From contig JBNGIS010024445.1 of assembly GCA_049999725.1 (NCBI GenBank), forward strand, positions 66,837 through 89,396: a stretch of DNA of 22,560 nt. Reading direction: 5' to 3'. Of this stretch, positions 8,368 through 17,650 are shown piece after piece. The translations under genes and the position numbers were made by a program. The DNA is from Haplomitrium mnioides (taxonomy: Eukaryota; Marchantiophyta; Haplomitriopsida; Calobryales). The notes beneath the pieces are model-generated. The model was given only the letters and a program-made list of their open reading frames with translations. It did no database searches and was not told the DNA's origin. How positions within the stretch are numbered: position 1 is the first letter of the stretch; every line of letters starts with the position of its first letter.

Positions 8368-10343
8368 TGTCCTACAGTTGGTCGAGGAAAAGCCAAGGAC
8401 AACGGTCACTTCGATGAGGATCTCTGAGGAATCTTGTAGGAAGAGATTCCCCAGCTTCATGCAGAACCAGGTCTAAAGAGGCTATCGAAACCAAGTTTCG
8501 CAGTGCCCCACGGAACCGACTCCAAGGAATCTCCTTAGATCCCCCCGTAGATGCTTCTTTCTTCTCCTCAGGTGAACTTCTCTCCTTGCACCGTGTGTCC
8601 CGTGAATTGCCTCGGGGTCCCTGGAGTCACCACGTCCTCCAAAGGCCGCCATCCGACGCCGCCCCGCAAAGGGGTAGGCGGACCGTCGCGCTGACCTCTT
8701 TCCAAAGTTGACCCACGGAACCTGCACGCTTCCCAAGGCACCACGTCATCTGAAGGACACCGTCCGATGCCTCCCCACAAAGGGGTAGGTGGACCGTCGT
8801 GCGGACCCGTCTTCCGAAGTTGACCTTCGGAGACACATCCCGGCTCCTCAGCGAGCCACGTTTCTAAAGCCTCCCGCGGACTCCCTGCGCTCGTCACGTC
8901 ATCCGTAGAACCGCCGCGGACTTCCCTTTCTCGCTGAATAAGAACGATGTCGATGTCGCCGTTTCAATGTACCTTCGAAGTAAGAACTACGCGCGCTTGA
9001 GGCTATCTTCGTCAACACTTTTGAAAGCTCGTTATAAGAACTACTAGGCCCTTTCGGACCGTTCGCCCTTTCGAACTCCTGCCACACCCCGTGGAACTTT
9101 TACCTTTTGGATGCCAAAACGGCAAAGAGTCACCCTTTCGGCACCGCTAGCTCCTCCGTCGGTCGCACTGGCGTTAGCTTCGTTTTCCGGCCGCTCTCAT
9201 CTTGCTCGCCGATTCGCCGATATATCGTCCTTCCGTCGTGCCCTTCGTTTCCCCCCATCGGATAGGTGCCATATCGCCCTTCTAGCTCAGCCTTCTTCCG
9301 GTTGGACAGTTGGCGATGGGTCACTGCTTCGCCACTAAGGCGCGTCGTTTGAACCGGTTCGCCGATAAGTCGCCTTTTTGCCTTCACTTGCTCTTATTCG
9401 GTCAGATCGGTGATCAGTCTCCCTTTTCGCTCTCCTCTGTGTTTCCACCTGGCAAATTTGCGCTAGGTCACCCCTTCGGCTTCCGCGCTCCTCCCCTTCT
9501 CGGATCTTTGATACATCGCCCTTCCGGCACTCTCCCATTTTCCTTCAGCCAGACCCGCGATAAGTCGATGTTTCGGGCCTCTTTCCTTGCTCCCTTGTTG
9601 GGTTCCTCGTAGATCCCTCTTAACCAAGCTCCCCACGTCGTAAGACGGATCGGAACCTAATTAAGTGGGCTCCCCACTTAGGGAGGCGCCTGTCCGCAGA
9701 TCCGCAGGCCTTCTGGTTCTGCGACGTCGCTCATGGAATCCCGCGAAGGGCTCTAGAGACGCCACATTTCCGTGGAATCTCGCGGGACCTTTCGAGGGCT
9801 CCACTCTTCTGCCAGGACTTACCAACTCGGATGGAGCGTTCGATCGGCCTCTACAAGGCTCGCTCTTGCTTGCGGGATCAAGGCGTCTCTCTTCCTTGGC
9901 CTTGCTTGCACTCGTGACGATCTCACCTCCCCATGTCAGCTCCTGATGCTTGCTTCCCGATTTGTGGCCGCTGCAGGACCCCCGCGATCTGCCTTTCTTC
10001 GGAGTGCCTTCGGGCTTCCTTGTTGTTGATCCCTTCTTCTTCCTCCTGCGATTGCCTTGCCATGGGTGGCTGCTCTGTTCCTTCTCCCCAGGCTCCAATC
10101 CCCGCATCCTCTTTAGGCCCAAGGATTCTCGCTGGTCTGCTTCGAATTTGAAAATGGGGTCCCTCCCCATCTCTTCCGCCATGATCATGTTTCCCTTCTA
10201 GGAATCATGCGCCCTGCTCTTATCAGTTGTTTGAGGTAATAAGCTATTCCTGAGAGGCCTTCACACTCGCAAAGGGAACATATTGTCAATGGCGCTTTTG
10301 ATTTCGTGCATTCAGCTTTAGTGCTCCAAAGTATCGGCTGACA
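8368..10343 (-). repeat. LTR 2 (middle, shared LTR)
   Basis: This LTR is about 1976 bp and is homologous to LTR1 and LTR3 over its whole length. It serves as the 5' LTR of internal copy 1 and the 3' LTR of internal copy 2. It is shorter mainly because it lacks about 103 bp corresponding to 1778-1880 of LTR1, with the junction near 8569-8570. That deletion removes the first of three subrepeats. A second gap of about 28 bp lies near 10168. The polypurine tract of internal copy 2 abuts its right edge. Confidence 0.85.
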
Positions 10344-10346
10344 TAA

Positions 10347-10356
10347 CTTTCCCTTC
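10347..10356 (-). promoter_or_regulatory. Polypurine tract of internal copy 2
   Basis: On the minus strand this reads GAAGGGAAAG, three bases before the TGT start of LTR2. It is the equivalent of the tract at 3695-3704 with two G-to-A changes, and it is still all purine. Confidence 0.72.
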
Positions 10357-10538
10357 AAGTGTGATGCATCTCCGCGAACACACCTCTTCTCCCTCAATTT
10401 TTTGGTGCTTCTACTGCTGGTTGCTGGCTCGACTCTGTAACTCCTGCAAAATAACCCCAAGAAACACCCCCTCAACGAAACACACACTCACACACACACG
10501 AACAACATACCTACGGTTGTTGGGTGCCCTTGATGAGG

Positions 10539-11429
10539 TTATAGTTGGGCCCTCGTTTTCCTTTGATACTTATACCACTTCCATTTGTCGAGGTGCTCCA
10601 TGGTGTCCCCACCCTTGGCCCCATCTGCCGCCAATTTCCACTGGTGCTCTGGTCTGTCGTAGGTTGAGAATTTAGTTTGGTGGACAAACTTCACATCCTT
10701 CTCCAACAGATCCCCCTCTATTGCTTCACTCACCACTTGTACCCAGTAGTGGTACTCCGAGTCCTCTTCTTCCTCGGACCACACACTCTCGTACTCTACC
10801 TTTGATTGTGTTTCCCCCAGATCAAGAACAGGCCCATAATGCACTGTCGTTCTATTGGAGCCGAACACCAGTGTAGAATTCCCCCAGTTGTGCATTACCT
10901 TGGCCCCATACAGCCACGGTCTCCCGATCAGCACCGAGTAAGGAGATGCTCTGGCGGGTCGCATCACCAGGTAGTTGAGCTTGAATTCCTCCCCTCTGAT
11001 GAATGTTGGGAGTTGCAAGAGAGAGCCCAATGGCTTTATGCGCGACCCATCCGCCAGCCTCATGATTCGGGCGGTGTGCTGGAATTTCGTGAATCCCAAC
11101 TTGTGAGCAGTCTCCTCCACCATGATGTTGACGCCTATCCCTCCGTCTACGGGCACCAAGGACAATGTGCAACCTGCGATCTGTATGACAATCTTAGGGG
11201 CCCTCTTGTCCTCACAGACCAATTGCAAGTCTGTTGGAACTCCCACCTTGGGCAGCCTCTTCCTCCTCTTCGCACCCATCAGCAATTCATGGAGTTGTCT
11301 CCGGTACAGTGGGCTATCCTTGAGGAGTTGGCCTACTGTGGCCGTGACAGGACAATTTCTTATGTCCGCTTGAATGCTGTAGGAGTTAGGCTTCACCCCC
11401 TCTTCCGTAGCTACAATCCTCTCTTGCAC
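10539..11429 (-). CDS. Aspartic protease domain, internal copy 2
   Basis: This is an uninterrupted 296-codon frame homologous to 3854-4777. The active-site loop is V-D-G-G-I-G-V-N-I-M, followed by A-H-K-L-G-F. R-L-A-D-G-S and the undamaged V-L-I-G-R-P-W-L motif follow. The C-terminal acidic region W-S-E-E-E-E-D is kept, but the extreme C-terminus differs from copy 1 through a late frameshift. The frame continues that of the zinc-knuckle segment, separated by the TAG at 11433-11435 that copy 1 shares. It would process Gag in particles. That this frame is open in both copies while gag is stop-broken may be chance or slower loss. Confidence 0.77.
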   Translation of the reverse strand: MQERIVATEEGVKPNSYSIQADIRNCPVTATVGQLLKDSPLYRRQLHELLMGAKRRKRLPKVGVPTDLQLVCEDKRAPKIVIQIAGCTLSLVPVDGGIGVNIMVEETAHKLGFTKFQHTARIMRLADGSRIKPLGSLLQLPTFIRGEEFKLNYLVMRPARASPYSVLIGRPWLYGAKVMHNWGNSTLVFGSNRTTVHYGPVLDLGETQSKVEYESVWSEEEEDSEYHYWVQVVSEAIEGDLLEKDVKFVHQTKFSTYDRPEHQWKLAADGAKGGDTMEHLDKWKWYKYQRKTRAQL

Positions 11430-11435
11430 CTCCTA

Positions 11436-12326
11436 GAGCCCTCCCTGCTACTTTCGAACTTCTTTGAGGGTCTCCTCTTCTGCTTGCTCTTGTTCCAAGG
11501 CCTCCAAAGCCTCCAACTGCTTCCTCACCTGGTCCTATTGCTCCGGGTAGAACCATTTCGGATGATCTTGCCGATAATCAGGATCATCCCGAGGTGAGGT
11601 CGCTCGAGCCACTTCCTTCTCAGCTCTTTTCTCCGCCTTCCTATGGCTTTTATTTTTGACCTTGGCCCTTGCCCTGGTGACGACCCTGAAACACTCATCC
11701 GAAGTTGGCGTCTCTCAGCCTGGCAACTCAGCTTCCTCCTCCATGTCTAGAGTGATCAAATTGACGTTTGAGAGGGGAGGAGGATTAAAGCTTGGCCCAA
11801 GAGCAGCATCTGGCCTTCCGTGTGGGCAATTCATGGCTACATGCCCCTCCGTTTTGCATTGGAAGCAGAGGGGAGGCGGTTGCCCATAATTGCTCTTACG
11901 CGGCTCCGGACAGCTTGCTGAAATGTGTCCGGGTTGGCCACAATTCCAACACACCATGATTGTGGTCTTGGGTGGCCGAGTAGCAGCCCACTGATTCATA
12001 GGCCATGTGTACCCTCCTACAGGCTTGCTCAGAATTGTCTGAGGTCCCTCGTTGATTTGATACACAGTGTTTGGGGCCTCCTCCAAGACATACTCCACCT
12101 CTTCTCTCACGTACTCTAGTGCTTCCTCCCTTACATACTACACAGCATTGGTGTCATTCGGACATTCCTGGGGGGAATGTCCGTGTTGCTTGCAGCGGAC
12201 ACACCAGACTCCAACTCTCTGGGTTGGCAGAGGTCTTCCCTCCTGTTTGATCCCTGCTAGGAGGATGTTCATCGCCTCCATCTTGGCGCTCAGCTCATCA
12301 ATTCGATCCCTCCTCCTGGCTTCCTG
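11436..12326 (-). pseudogene. Zinc-knuckle (nucleocapsid-like) segment, internal copy 2
   Basis: All three CCHC knuckles fit CX2CX4HX4C: C-V-R-C-K-Q-H-G-H-S-P-Q-E-C (about 12170-12210), C-W-N-C-G-Q-P-G-H-I-S-A-S-C (about 11910-11955) and C-F-Q-C-K-T-E-G-H-V-A-M-N-C (about 11830-11875). Copy-specific stops occur between knuckles 1 and 2 (N-A-V-stop-Y-V-R-E-E), at 11715 after E-L-P-G, and at 11448-11450. The frame lies -1 to the gag core, and the two overlap by about 34 nt between stops. This is the RNA-binding part of the Gag polyprotein. Confidence 0.77.
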
Positions 12327-13108
12327 CTAGCCTCGGGTTCGGGTTCGGTTTTCTTGTACCTCCCCTTGCTGGCTTCCTTGCGATGATGCACCTCCTTGAC
12401 CTGCTTCTTCTTCTTCAGGTCCTTCTTCTTCTTCCTCCTCCTCGATGACCGGTCCTCGTCTGAGCTGCTGCTGCTCGACTCATTCTCGCTTTCCGAGGAG
12501 GACTCAAAACTCTGATCTGTCTCCTCGTCACTGTCCGATGTATCCAAAGAATCGTCAGAGTTGTACTTGGACCTTGCCTTCCTTCGGGAACTGGTGGTAG
12601 CAGCCTTCACATAGGATCTGGCTGCATTGACTGCCTCATTGAGAGTCTGTGGATCCGTTTGGCACACCCAGGTCCCAATTCCTCTGGGGAGCGTTGCTAG
12701 GAACCACGCTGTGAGCATTGCGTCTGTGGCTCGAGGGTTCAGCTTCCTTGCCACCTTCTTGAACCGTTGGAGAAACCTTCTCACATACTCCTTCTTCTTC
12801 ATCATGAGCTGACCCATATTGATCAGTGCCTCAGTTTCTTCGCCAATTCCTCGGAACTCCGATGTGAAGGCCTTCTTGAATGTATGCCAGTCCTTTTTTA
12901 CATTGTCTGGCAGGTCCTTGTATCAGGGCTGGCCCTCTCCCTTTAGCACTGTCGGCATGATTCCAATCTTGACATGGGCTTCCCCATTTGCTGCTACAGT
13001 GTTCTCAAGGTCATCCAGCCATGCATCTTGGTCATCCTTCGGGCGTCCCTTGAAGGACCTGTATTTGAACCTTCCTCGTAGCCTAGAAGGTGGCACCTGG
13101 TTGGCCAT
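12290..13108 (-). pseudogene. Gag core, internal copy 2 (one internal stop)
   Basis: A candidate ATG at 13106-13108 starts M-A-N-Q-V-P-P-S, followed by F-K-G-R-P-K-D-D-Q-D-A-W-L-D-D-L-E-N-T. After a TGA at about 12923 (Trp in copy 1) come Y-K-D-L-P-D-N-V-K-K-D-W and F-R-G-I-G-E-E, then E-Y-V-R-R-F-L-Q-R-F-K-K and L-P-R-G-I-G-T-W-V. These give the order of a plant Retrotrans_gag domain. The tail is Asp/Ser-rich, then Lys/Arg-rich, ending at 12290. Upstream of 13108 the frame is open only to about 13160, so the ATG is a reasonable but unproven start. Confidence 0.75.
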
Positions 13109-13813
13109 TGCTCCACTGGCCACTGCCACTTCCACCCAGGGGTTCCTTCCTTCCGCCACTCTTCCTCAACAGCCTCAACCCCCAGTTGCTCTATTTCTCG
13201 AAAGTAAACTTCTCATCGACTGACTTGAGTCTCTTGTGCACACAGTGGTCTCTTTGGTTCGGGTTGGTCTCAAGTTTTTTCAAACCCTTTGCCCTCCTTC
13301 TAGCGCCAAAAATTTATGTCGCTCCCCTATTTTGGGCCTTAACCTTTTCAGGCCCTGTTTATAGTGCAGGGGAGGACGGGTTTCGGGCTTTCAGGCTCTT
13401 TTCTGAGATGGCCCCTTGCCAGTTACCACTTTCAGACCTTAAGGACTCTTCCTCTCCTTATAGGCATGGTATGCTTTTCTCACTCTTTCTTCTTCACACA
13501 CTCAAGTCAGACATTCCACCATCCACAGGTCCACATCCATTACACCCAACTGTGATTTGTGTGATTCTTCCTCTTTATTCCTAAGACCTAATGACTTAGG
13601 TCCTACCACCTTATTTGTACTTGGGCAGAATGGTGCTGGTGACCTGCACAATTGGACACTACAACAGGCTGGACTCTCCCTCTCAGAGTTGTCACAGAGT
13701 TGAATAGATTATCCTAACTATCCTAACATGCACTAATTCTTAACTATGCAAACAGGATCAGGAACTGAGAGCATTCACCCCCAAGATACCAGACTTGTGT
13801 CAAGGGATTGGAC

Positions 13814-13823
13814 TCCCCCTTCA
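13814..13823 (-). promoter_or_regulatory. Internal polypurine-like tract, copy 2 leader
   Basis: GAAGGGGGAG on the minus strand is identical to the tract in the leader of copy 1 and to the true tract beside LTR1. In copy 2 it is better preserved than the tract beside LTR2, which has become GAAGGGAAAG. Confidence 0.4.
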
Positions 13824-13929
13824 AAAGTGTTCCAAGGGTCTGCTCAACTGATCCGACATCCACTAATCTAACAAATCAAGAGGACACACATGCAGAAAGG
13901 AAATCTAATTACATATATATGGACAACAC

Positions 13930-13937
13930 TTATATAC
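13930..13937 (-). promoter_or_regulatory. TATA-like box in leader, copy 2
   Basis: TATATAAG on the minus strand is at the same relative place as the TATA-like site of copy 1. An internal promoter role is only an inference. Confidence 0.28.
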
Positions 13938-14290
13938 AATGTATGCAAGAGAAAACAGAGTCCTTGAAGGCCCTATGGATTTCTAACTAAATTATACTTC
14001 CCTTATGAGTCCTGCTGCCTTACAAGTGCAGCCCAGCAACCCACACACCCTCCTCTCCAGATAGTTTTATTAACTTCCCTCGCAAGAAGCCCTACTTTTA
14101 CTTCCTCAAGCTAGGAAGATAGTTTCTCTTACTTCTACATCTGGAAGACAGCTTTACCAGCTGTAGGTAGCCCACTCCACCCTCGAGCCTCAACGAGTCT
14201 TACTATGTAGTGCACCGGCACTGGCACAACCCCCCCTCTCAGCTCCACTTGAAGAATAACACACCAGAGTGTCCTCAGAACACTCTGGGC

Positions 14291-14830
14291 TGATGCTCAC
14301 ACACAAGGAACGATAGAGACAACCCTAAGCTCCTCACTTGGCGGCCACTCCCGACGTCATAACTGGTCGGAATCCCTTCGAACTATCGTATCAGTAACCC
14401 TCTGCTCTAGTCCACCGGCAAGGATGAGGTCACCTGGGTCTCCCCTAGTCCTCCTCTAAATCCCTCTGGCCTCTTGGAGCTAGTACCCCTGCTTCACGTA
14501 GTTCCTCACTGAATTCCCACTCCAGCCGCACCTCATTGCGGTTTCCTTGTCCTCAAGTCGTGATGCTTCTACACAGAGAATGCAGAGACGACCCCAAGTC
14601 CTCCAATGGTAGCCTCTCCCGAAGTCTTAGCTGACTAGAATACAATCGAGACCCCGTATCAGTAAACCTCCGCCCTGGTCCGCCTCCAAGGATGAGGTCA
14701 CCTGGGTCTCCCCCCAGTCCCCCTCTAAATCCCTCGGTTCCCCTTGAGCGAGTAACTCTGCTTCACATTGTCTTGTCAGTGAATTCAAACCCCAGCCCCC
14801 CTCGTTGTGATTCCCCTTCACATGCAGTCG
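14291..14830. repeat. Tandem duplication (~270 bp unit) in leader, copy 2
   Basis: The halves start with TGATGCTC at 14291 and TGATGCTTC at 14561. The second half has the same ordered landmarks as the first, including CAAGGATGAGGTCACCTGGG. It corresponds unit for unit to the duplication at 7631-8170. Confidence 0.75.
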
Positions 14831-15030
14831 CCTCGCGCCTTGAGATTTCCTGTGCATCAACCCGAAAGAATTCGAAAGCAAACAATATATACTCCCCTCG
14901 CGCGCTGCCCTTCGACGCACGCCCAATCCGATGAATAGTCGTTATTGCCGTTAGCTCGTAATAGGGGACGACGGCGCGTGGCTTCACTAATCGATAATCC
15001 CATTACCACGGGATGGGAGAAAGCGCCGCG

Positions 15031-17143
15031 TGTCCTACAGTTGGTCGAGGAAAAGCCAAGGGCAACGGTCACTTTGACGAGGATCTCCGAGGAATCTTGC
15101 GGGAAGAGATTCCGTAGATTCATGCAGAACCAGGTCCGAAGAGGCTATCGTAACCGAGTTCCGCAGTGCCCCACAGAACCAACTCCAATGAATCTCCTTA
15201 GATCCCCTCATAGATGCTTCTTTCTTCTCCTCGCGTCATGTCGTCCGCTGCACCGCCCTCCGACGCTGCCTTGCAAGGGGGTAGGCTCACCGACGCGCTG
15301 ACTGCTCTCTACGTAGTTGACCCGCACTTTGCTCAAGGTCAGGTGAACTTCTCTCCTTGCGCCGCATGTCCCATGAATTGCCTCGGGGTCCCTGGAGTCG
15401 CCACGTCCTCCGAAGGCCGCCGTCCAACGCCGCTCCGCAAAGGGGTATGCGGACCGTCACGCTGACCTCTTTACGAAGTTGACCCACGGAACCCTATACG
15501 CTTCCCAAGGCGCCATGTCATCCGAAGGGCGTCGTCCGACGTCGCCCCGCAAAGGGGTAGGCGGACCGTCGTGTGGACCCGTCTTCCGAAGTTGACCTTC
15601 GGAAACACATCTCGGCTCCTCAGCATGCCACGTTTCCGAAGCCTCCCGTGGACTCCTTGCGCTCGCCACGTCATCCGTAGAATTGCCGCGGACTTCCCCT
15701 GCTCGCCCAATAAGAATGGTGCCGATGTCACCGTTTTGAGGTACCTTCGAAGTAAGAACTACGCGCGCCTGAGGCTATCTTCGTTAACACTTCCAAAAGC
15801 TTGTTATAAAAACTACTAGGCCCTTTCGGACCGTTCGCCCTTTCGAACTTTCGGACTCCTGCCACACCCCGTCGAACTTCTACCTTTTGGATGCTGAAGC
15901 GGCAAAGAGTCACCCTTTCGGTGTTGCTAGCTCCTCTATCGGTTGCACCGGCATTAACTTCGTTTTTCGGCCACTCTCATCTCGCTCGCTGATTCGCCGA
16001 TATATCGTCCTTCCGTCATGCCTTTCGTTTCCCCCCACCGGATAGGCTCCATATCGCCCTTGTAGCTCAGCCTTCTTCCCGTTGGACGGTTGGCAATGGG
16101 TCACTGCTTCGCCACAGATGCGCGTCGTTCGAACCGGTTCGCCGACAAGTCGCCTTCAGTCGCTCTTATTTGGTCAGATCGGTGATCAGTCTCCCTTTCG
16201 GCTCTCCTCTGTGTTTCCTCCTGGCAAATCTGCGCTAGGTCGCCCCTTCGGCTTCCGTGCTCCTCCCCCTCTCAGATCTTTGATACATCGCCCTTCCGAC
16301 ACTCTCCCGTTTTCCTTCGGCCAGACCCGCGATAAGTCGATGTTTCGGGCCCCTTTCCTTGCTCCCCTGTTGGGTTCCTCGCGGATCCCTCTTAACCGGG
16401 CTCGCCACGTCGTAAGATGGATCGAAACCTAGTTAAGTGGGCTCCCCACTTAGGGAGGCGCTTGTCCGCAGATTCGCGGGCCTTTTGGTGCCGCCATGTT
16501 GCCCGTGGAATCCTGCGAAGGGCTCTAGAGACGCCACGTTTCCGTGGAATCTCGCGGGACCTTTCGGGAGCTCCACTCTTTTGCCAGGACTTACCGACTC
16601 GGGTAGAGCGTTCGATCGGCCTCTGCAGGACCCGCTCTTGCTTGCAGGATTGAGACGTCCCTCTTCTCTAGCCTTGCTCGCCCTCGTGACGATCTCACCT
16701 CCCCCTGTCAGCTCCTGATGCTTACTTCTCGATTTGTGGCCGCTGCAAGACTCCCGCGATCTGCCTTTCTTCGAAGTGCCTTCGAGCTTCCTTGTTGTTG
16801 ATCCCTTCTTCTTCCTCCTGCGATTACCTCGCCATGGGTGGCTGCTCTGTTTCTTTTCCCCATGCTCCGATCCCCGCATCCTCTTTAGGCCCACGGATTC
16901 TCGCTGGTCTGCTTCGAATTTGAAAATGGGGTCCCTCCCCTGGCTGGCGATCACTGCTCTCTCTCCTCATCCCTTCAGCCATGATCCTGTTTCCCTTCTA
17001 GGAATCATGCGCCCTTCTCTTATTAGCTGTTTGAGGTAATCAGCTGCTCTTGAGAGGCCTTCACACTCGCAAAGGGAGCATATTGTCAATGGCGCTTATG
17101 ATTTCGTGCATTCAGCTTTAGTGCTCCAAACTACCGGCTGACA
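15031..17143 (-). repeat. LTR 3 (right, 5' LTR of internal copy 2)
   Basis: This LTR is about 2113 bp and starts with TGTCCTACAG at 15031. It ends CTGACA at 17143, after which homology to the other two copies stops abruptly: LTR1 and LTR2 continue into the polypurine tract, this one into unrelated sequence. It is therefore the outer, 5' LTR of the array with respect to minus-strand transcription. It keeps the 103-bp subrepeat that LTR2 lost. Confidence 0.85.
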
Positions 17144-17149
17144 GTTCTT

Positions 17150-17640
17150 TAGCAAGATATGAGCAGTGGATATGTCACCACTGTTCCAGAAGGTGGAAAT
17201 CATACAAATGAATGTGAAGGAGTTGAAAATCATCATGGTGATCCGAAAGGTGGAATTCATGGAAGAGTCGATAAGGAGTGTTTATGGGTTGGTGGAAGAA
17301 GAATATCCTGACAAGAAGTTGAGAGGTGACAAGCATTGGCTTACTTCGTGACAAATTATAGTAGTACCAATGATGGGTATAAAATCCATGAAGTGAGAGA
17401 TGTGCTGGTGTGGGAGCTCATCCAACTATAGAGACACCATTTGTTCCAACCAAAGTTTCATTATATATCGAAGGCGAATTTCATTTTCCTATTGAATGTT
17501 TAGAGGGCCCACACTAAGAGGGTGGTGGAAATTATTTGAAATAGAGTGCATCGAAATTGTGAATTGTCATGGGTGAAGAGCCCAATATTATGGTTTGGGT
17601 CGTTCCTTCTACATCAAATGGAAGGCAAGAACTAGTGCAT
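17150..17640 (+). pseudogene. Degraded plus-strand ORF with possible zinc knuckle (unknown)
   Basis: I do not recognise the family. In one frame W-I-C-H-H-C appears at about 17167-17184, and in the next frame G-G-N-H-T-N-E-C at about 17192-17215. Together they resemble a CCHC knuckle broken by a one-base shift. A second Cys/Gly-rich patch (E-C-L-W-V-G-G) follows near 17280. Protein-like segments continue in shifting frames: F-V-T-N-Y-S-S-T-N-D-G-Y-K-I (about 17345-17385), then T-P-F-V-P-T-K-V-S-L-Y and F-H-F-P-I-E-C-L-E-G-P (about 17430-17510). It probably forms the N-terminal half of the same gene as the coiled-coil segment that follows. A retroelement Gag-like origin is a guess from the knuckle and the setting. 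Confidence 0.4.
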
Positions 17641-17650
17641 AGAGGAGGAG

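Larger units (their letters stand above)
13160..15030 (-). other. 5' leader of internal copy 2 (no recognised gene)
   Basis: This is about 1.87 kb between LTR3 and the gag core, collinear with the leader of copy 1. It holds the tandem duplication at 14291-14830, the TATA-like site at 13930-13937 and the internal polypurine-like tract at 13814-13823. Next to LTR3 the minus strand reads CGCGGCGCTTTCTCCC, which does not match a TGG-starting primer-binding site that I recognise. No conserved protein is seen. Confidence 0.6.
1576..17143 (-). mobile_element. Tandem LTR-int-LTR-int-LTR retrotransposon array, gag-protease only
   Basis: Three near-identical blocks of about 2.0-2.1 kb alternate with two near-identical internal blocks of about 4.7 kb, in one orientation. 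On the minus strand each LTR begins TGT(C/T)AG and ends GGACA, giving the TG...CA ends of LTR elements. A purine tract lies against the 5' end of LTR1 and of LTR2, as expected for a PPT before a 3' LTR. Coding capacity in both internal blocks is Gag, zinc knuckles and an aspartic protease. No RT, RNase H or integrase motif is found in either block on either strand. This is a non-autonomous LTR element (comparable to the 'TR-GAG' class) in which two copies share a middle LTR. By eye the copies agree at roughly nine in ten bases over sampled stretches, so the family is not young. Confidence 0.85.

Noticed and set aside
17144-17185. Right flank read as continuation of the interrupted RT (a frame gives F-F-S-K-I and then S-S-G-Y after a stop).
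   Set aside because: The similarity is a handful of residues that repeats a motif already present at 1520-1550, needs a shift, and nothing RT-like follows. The alternative frame with a Cys/His pattern is at least as good.
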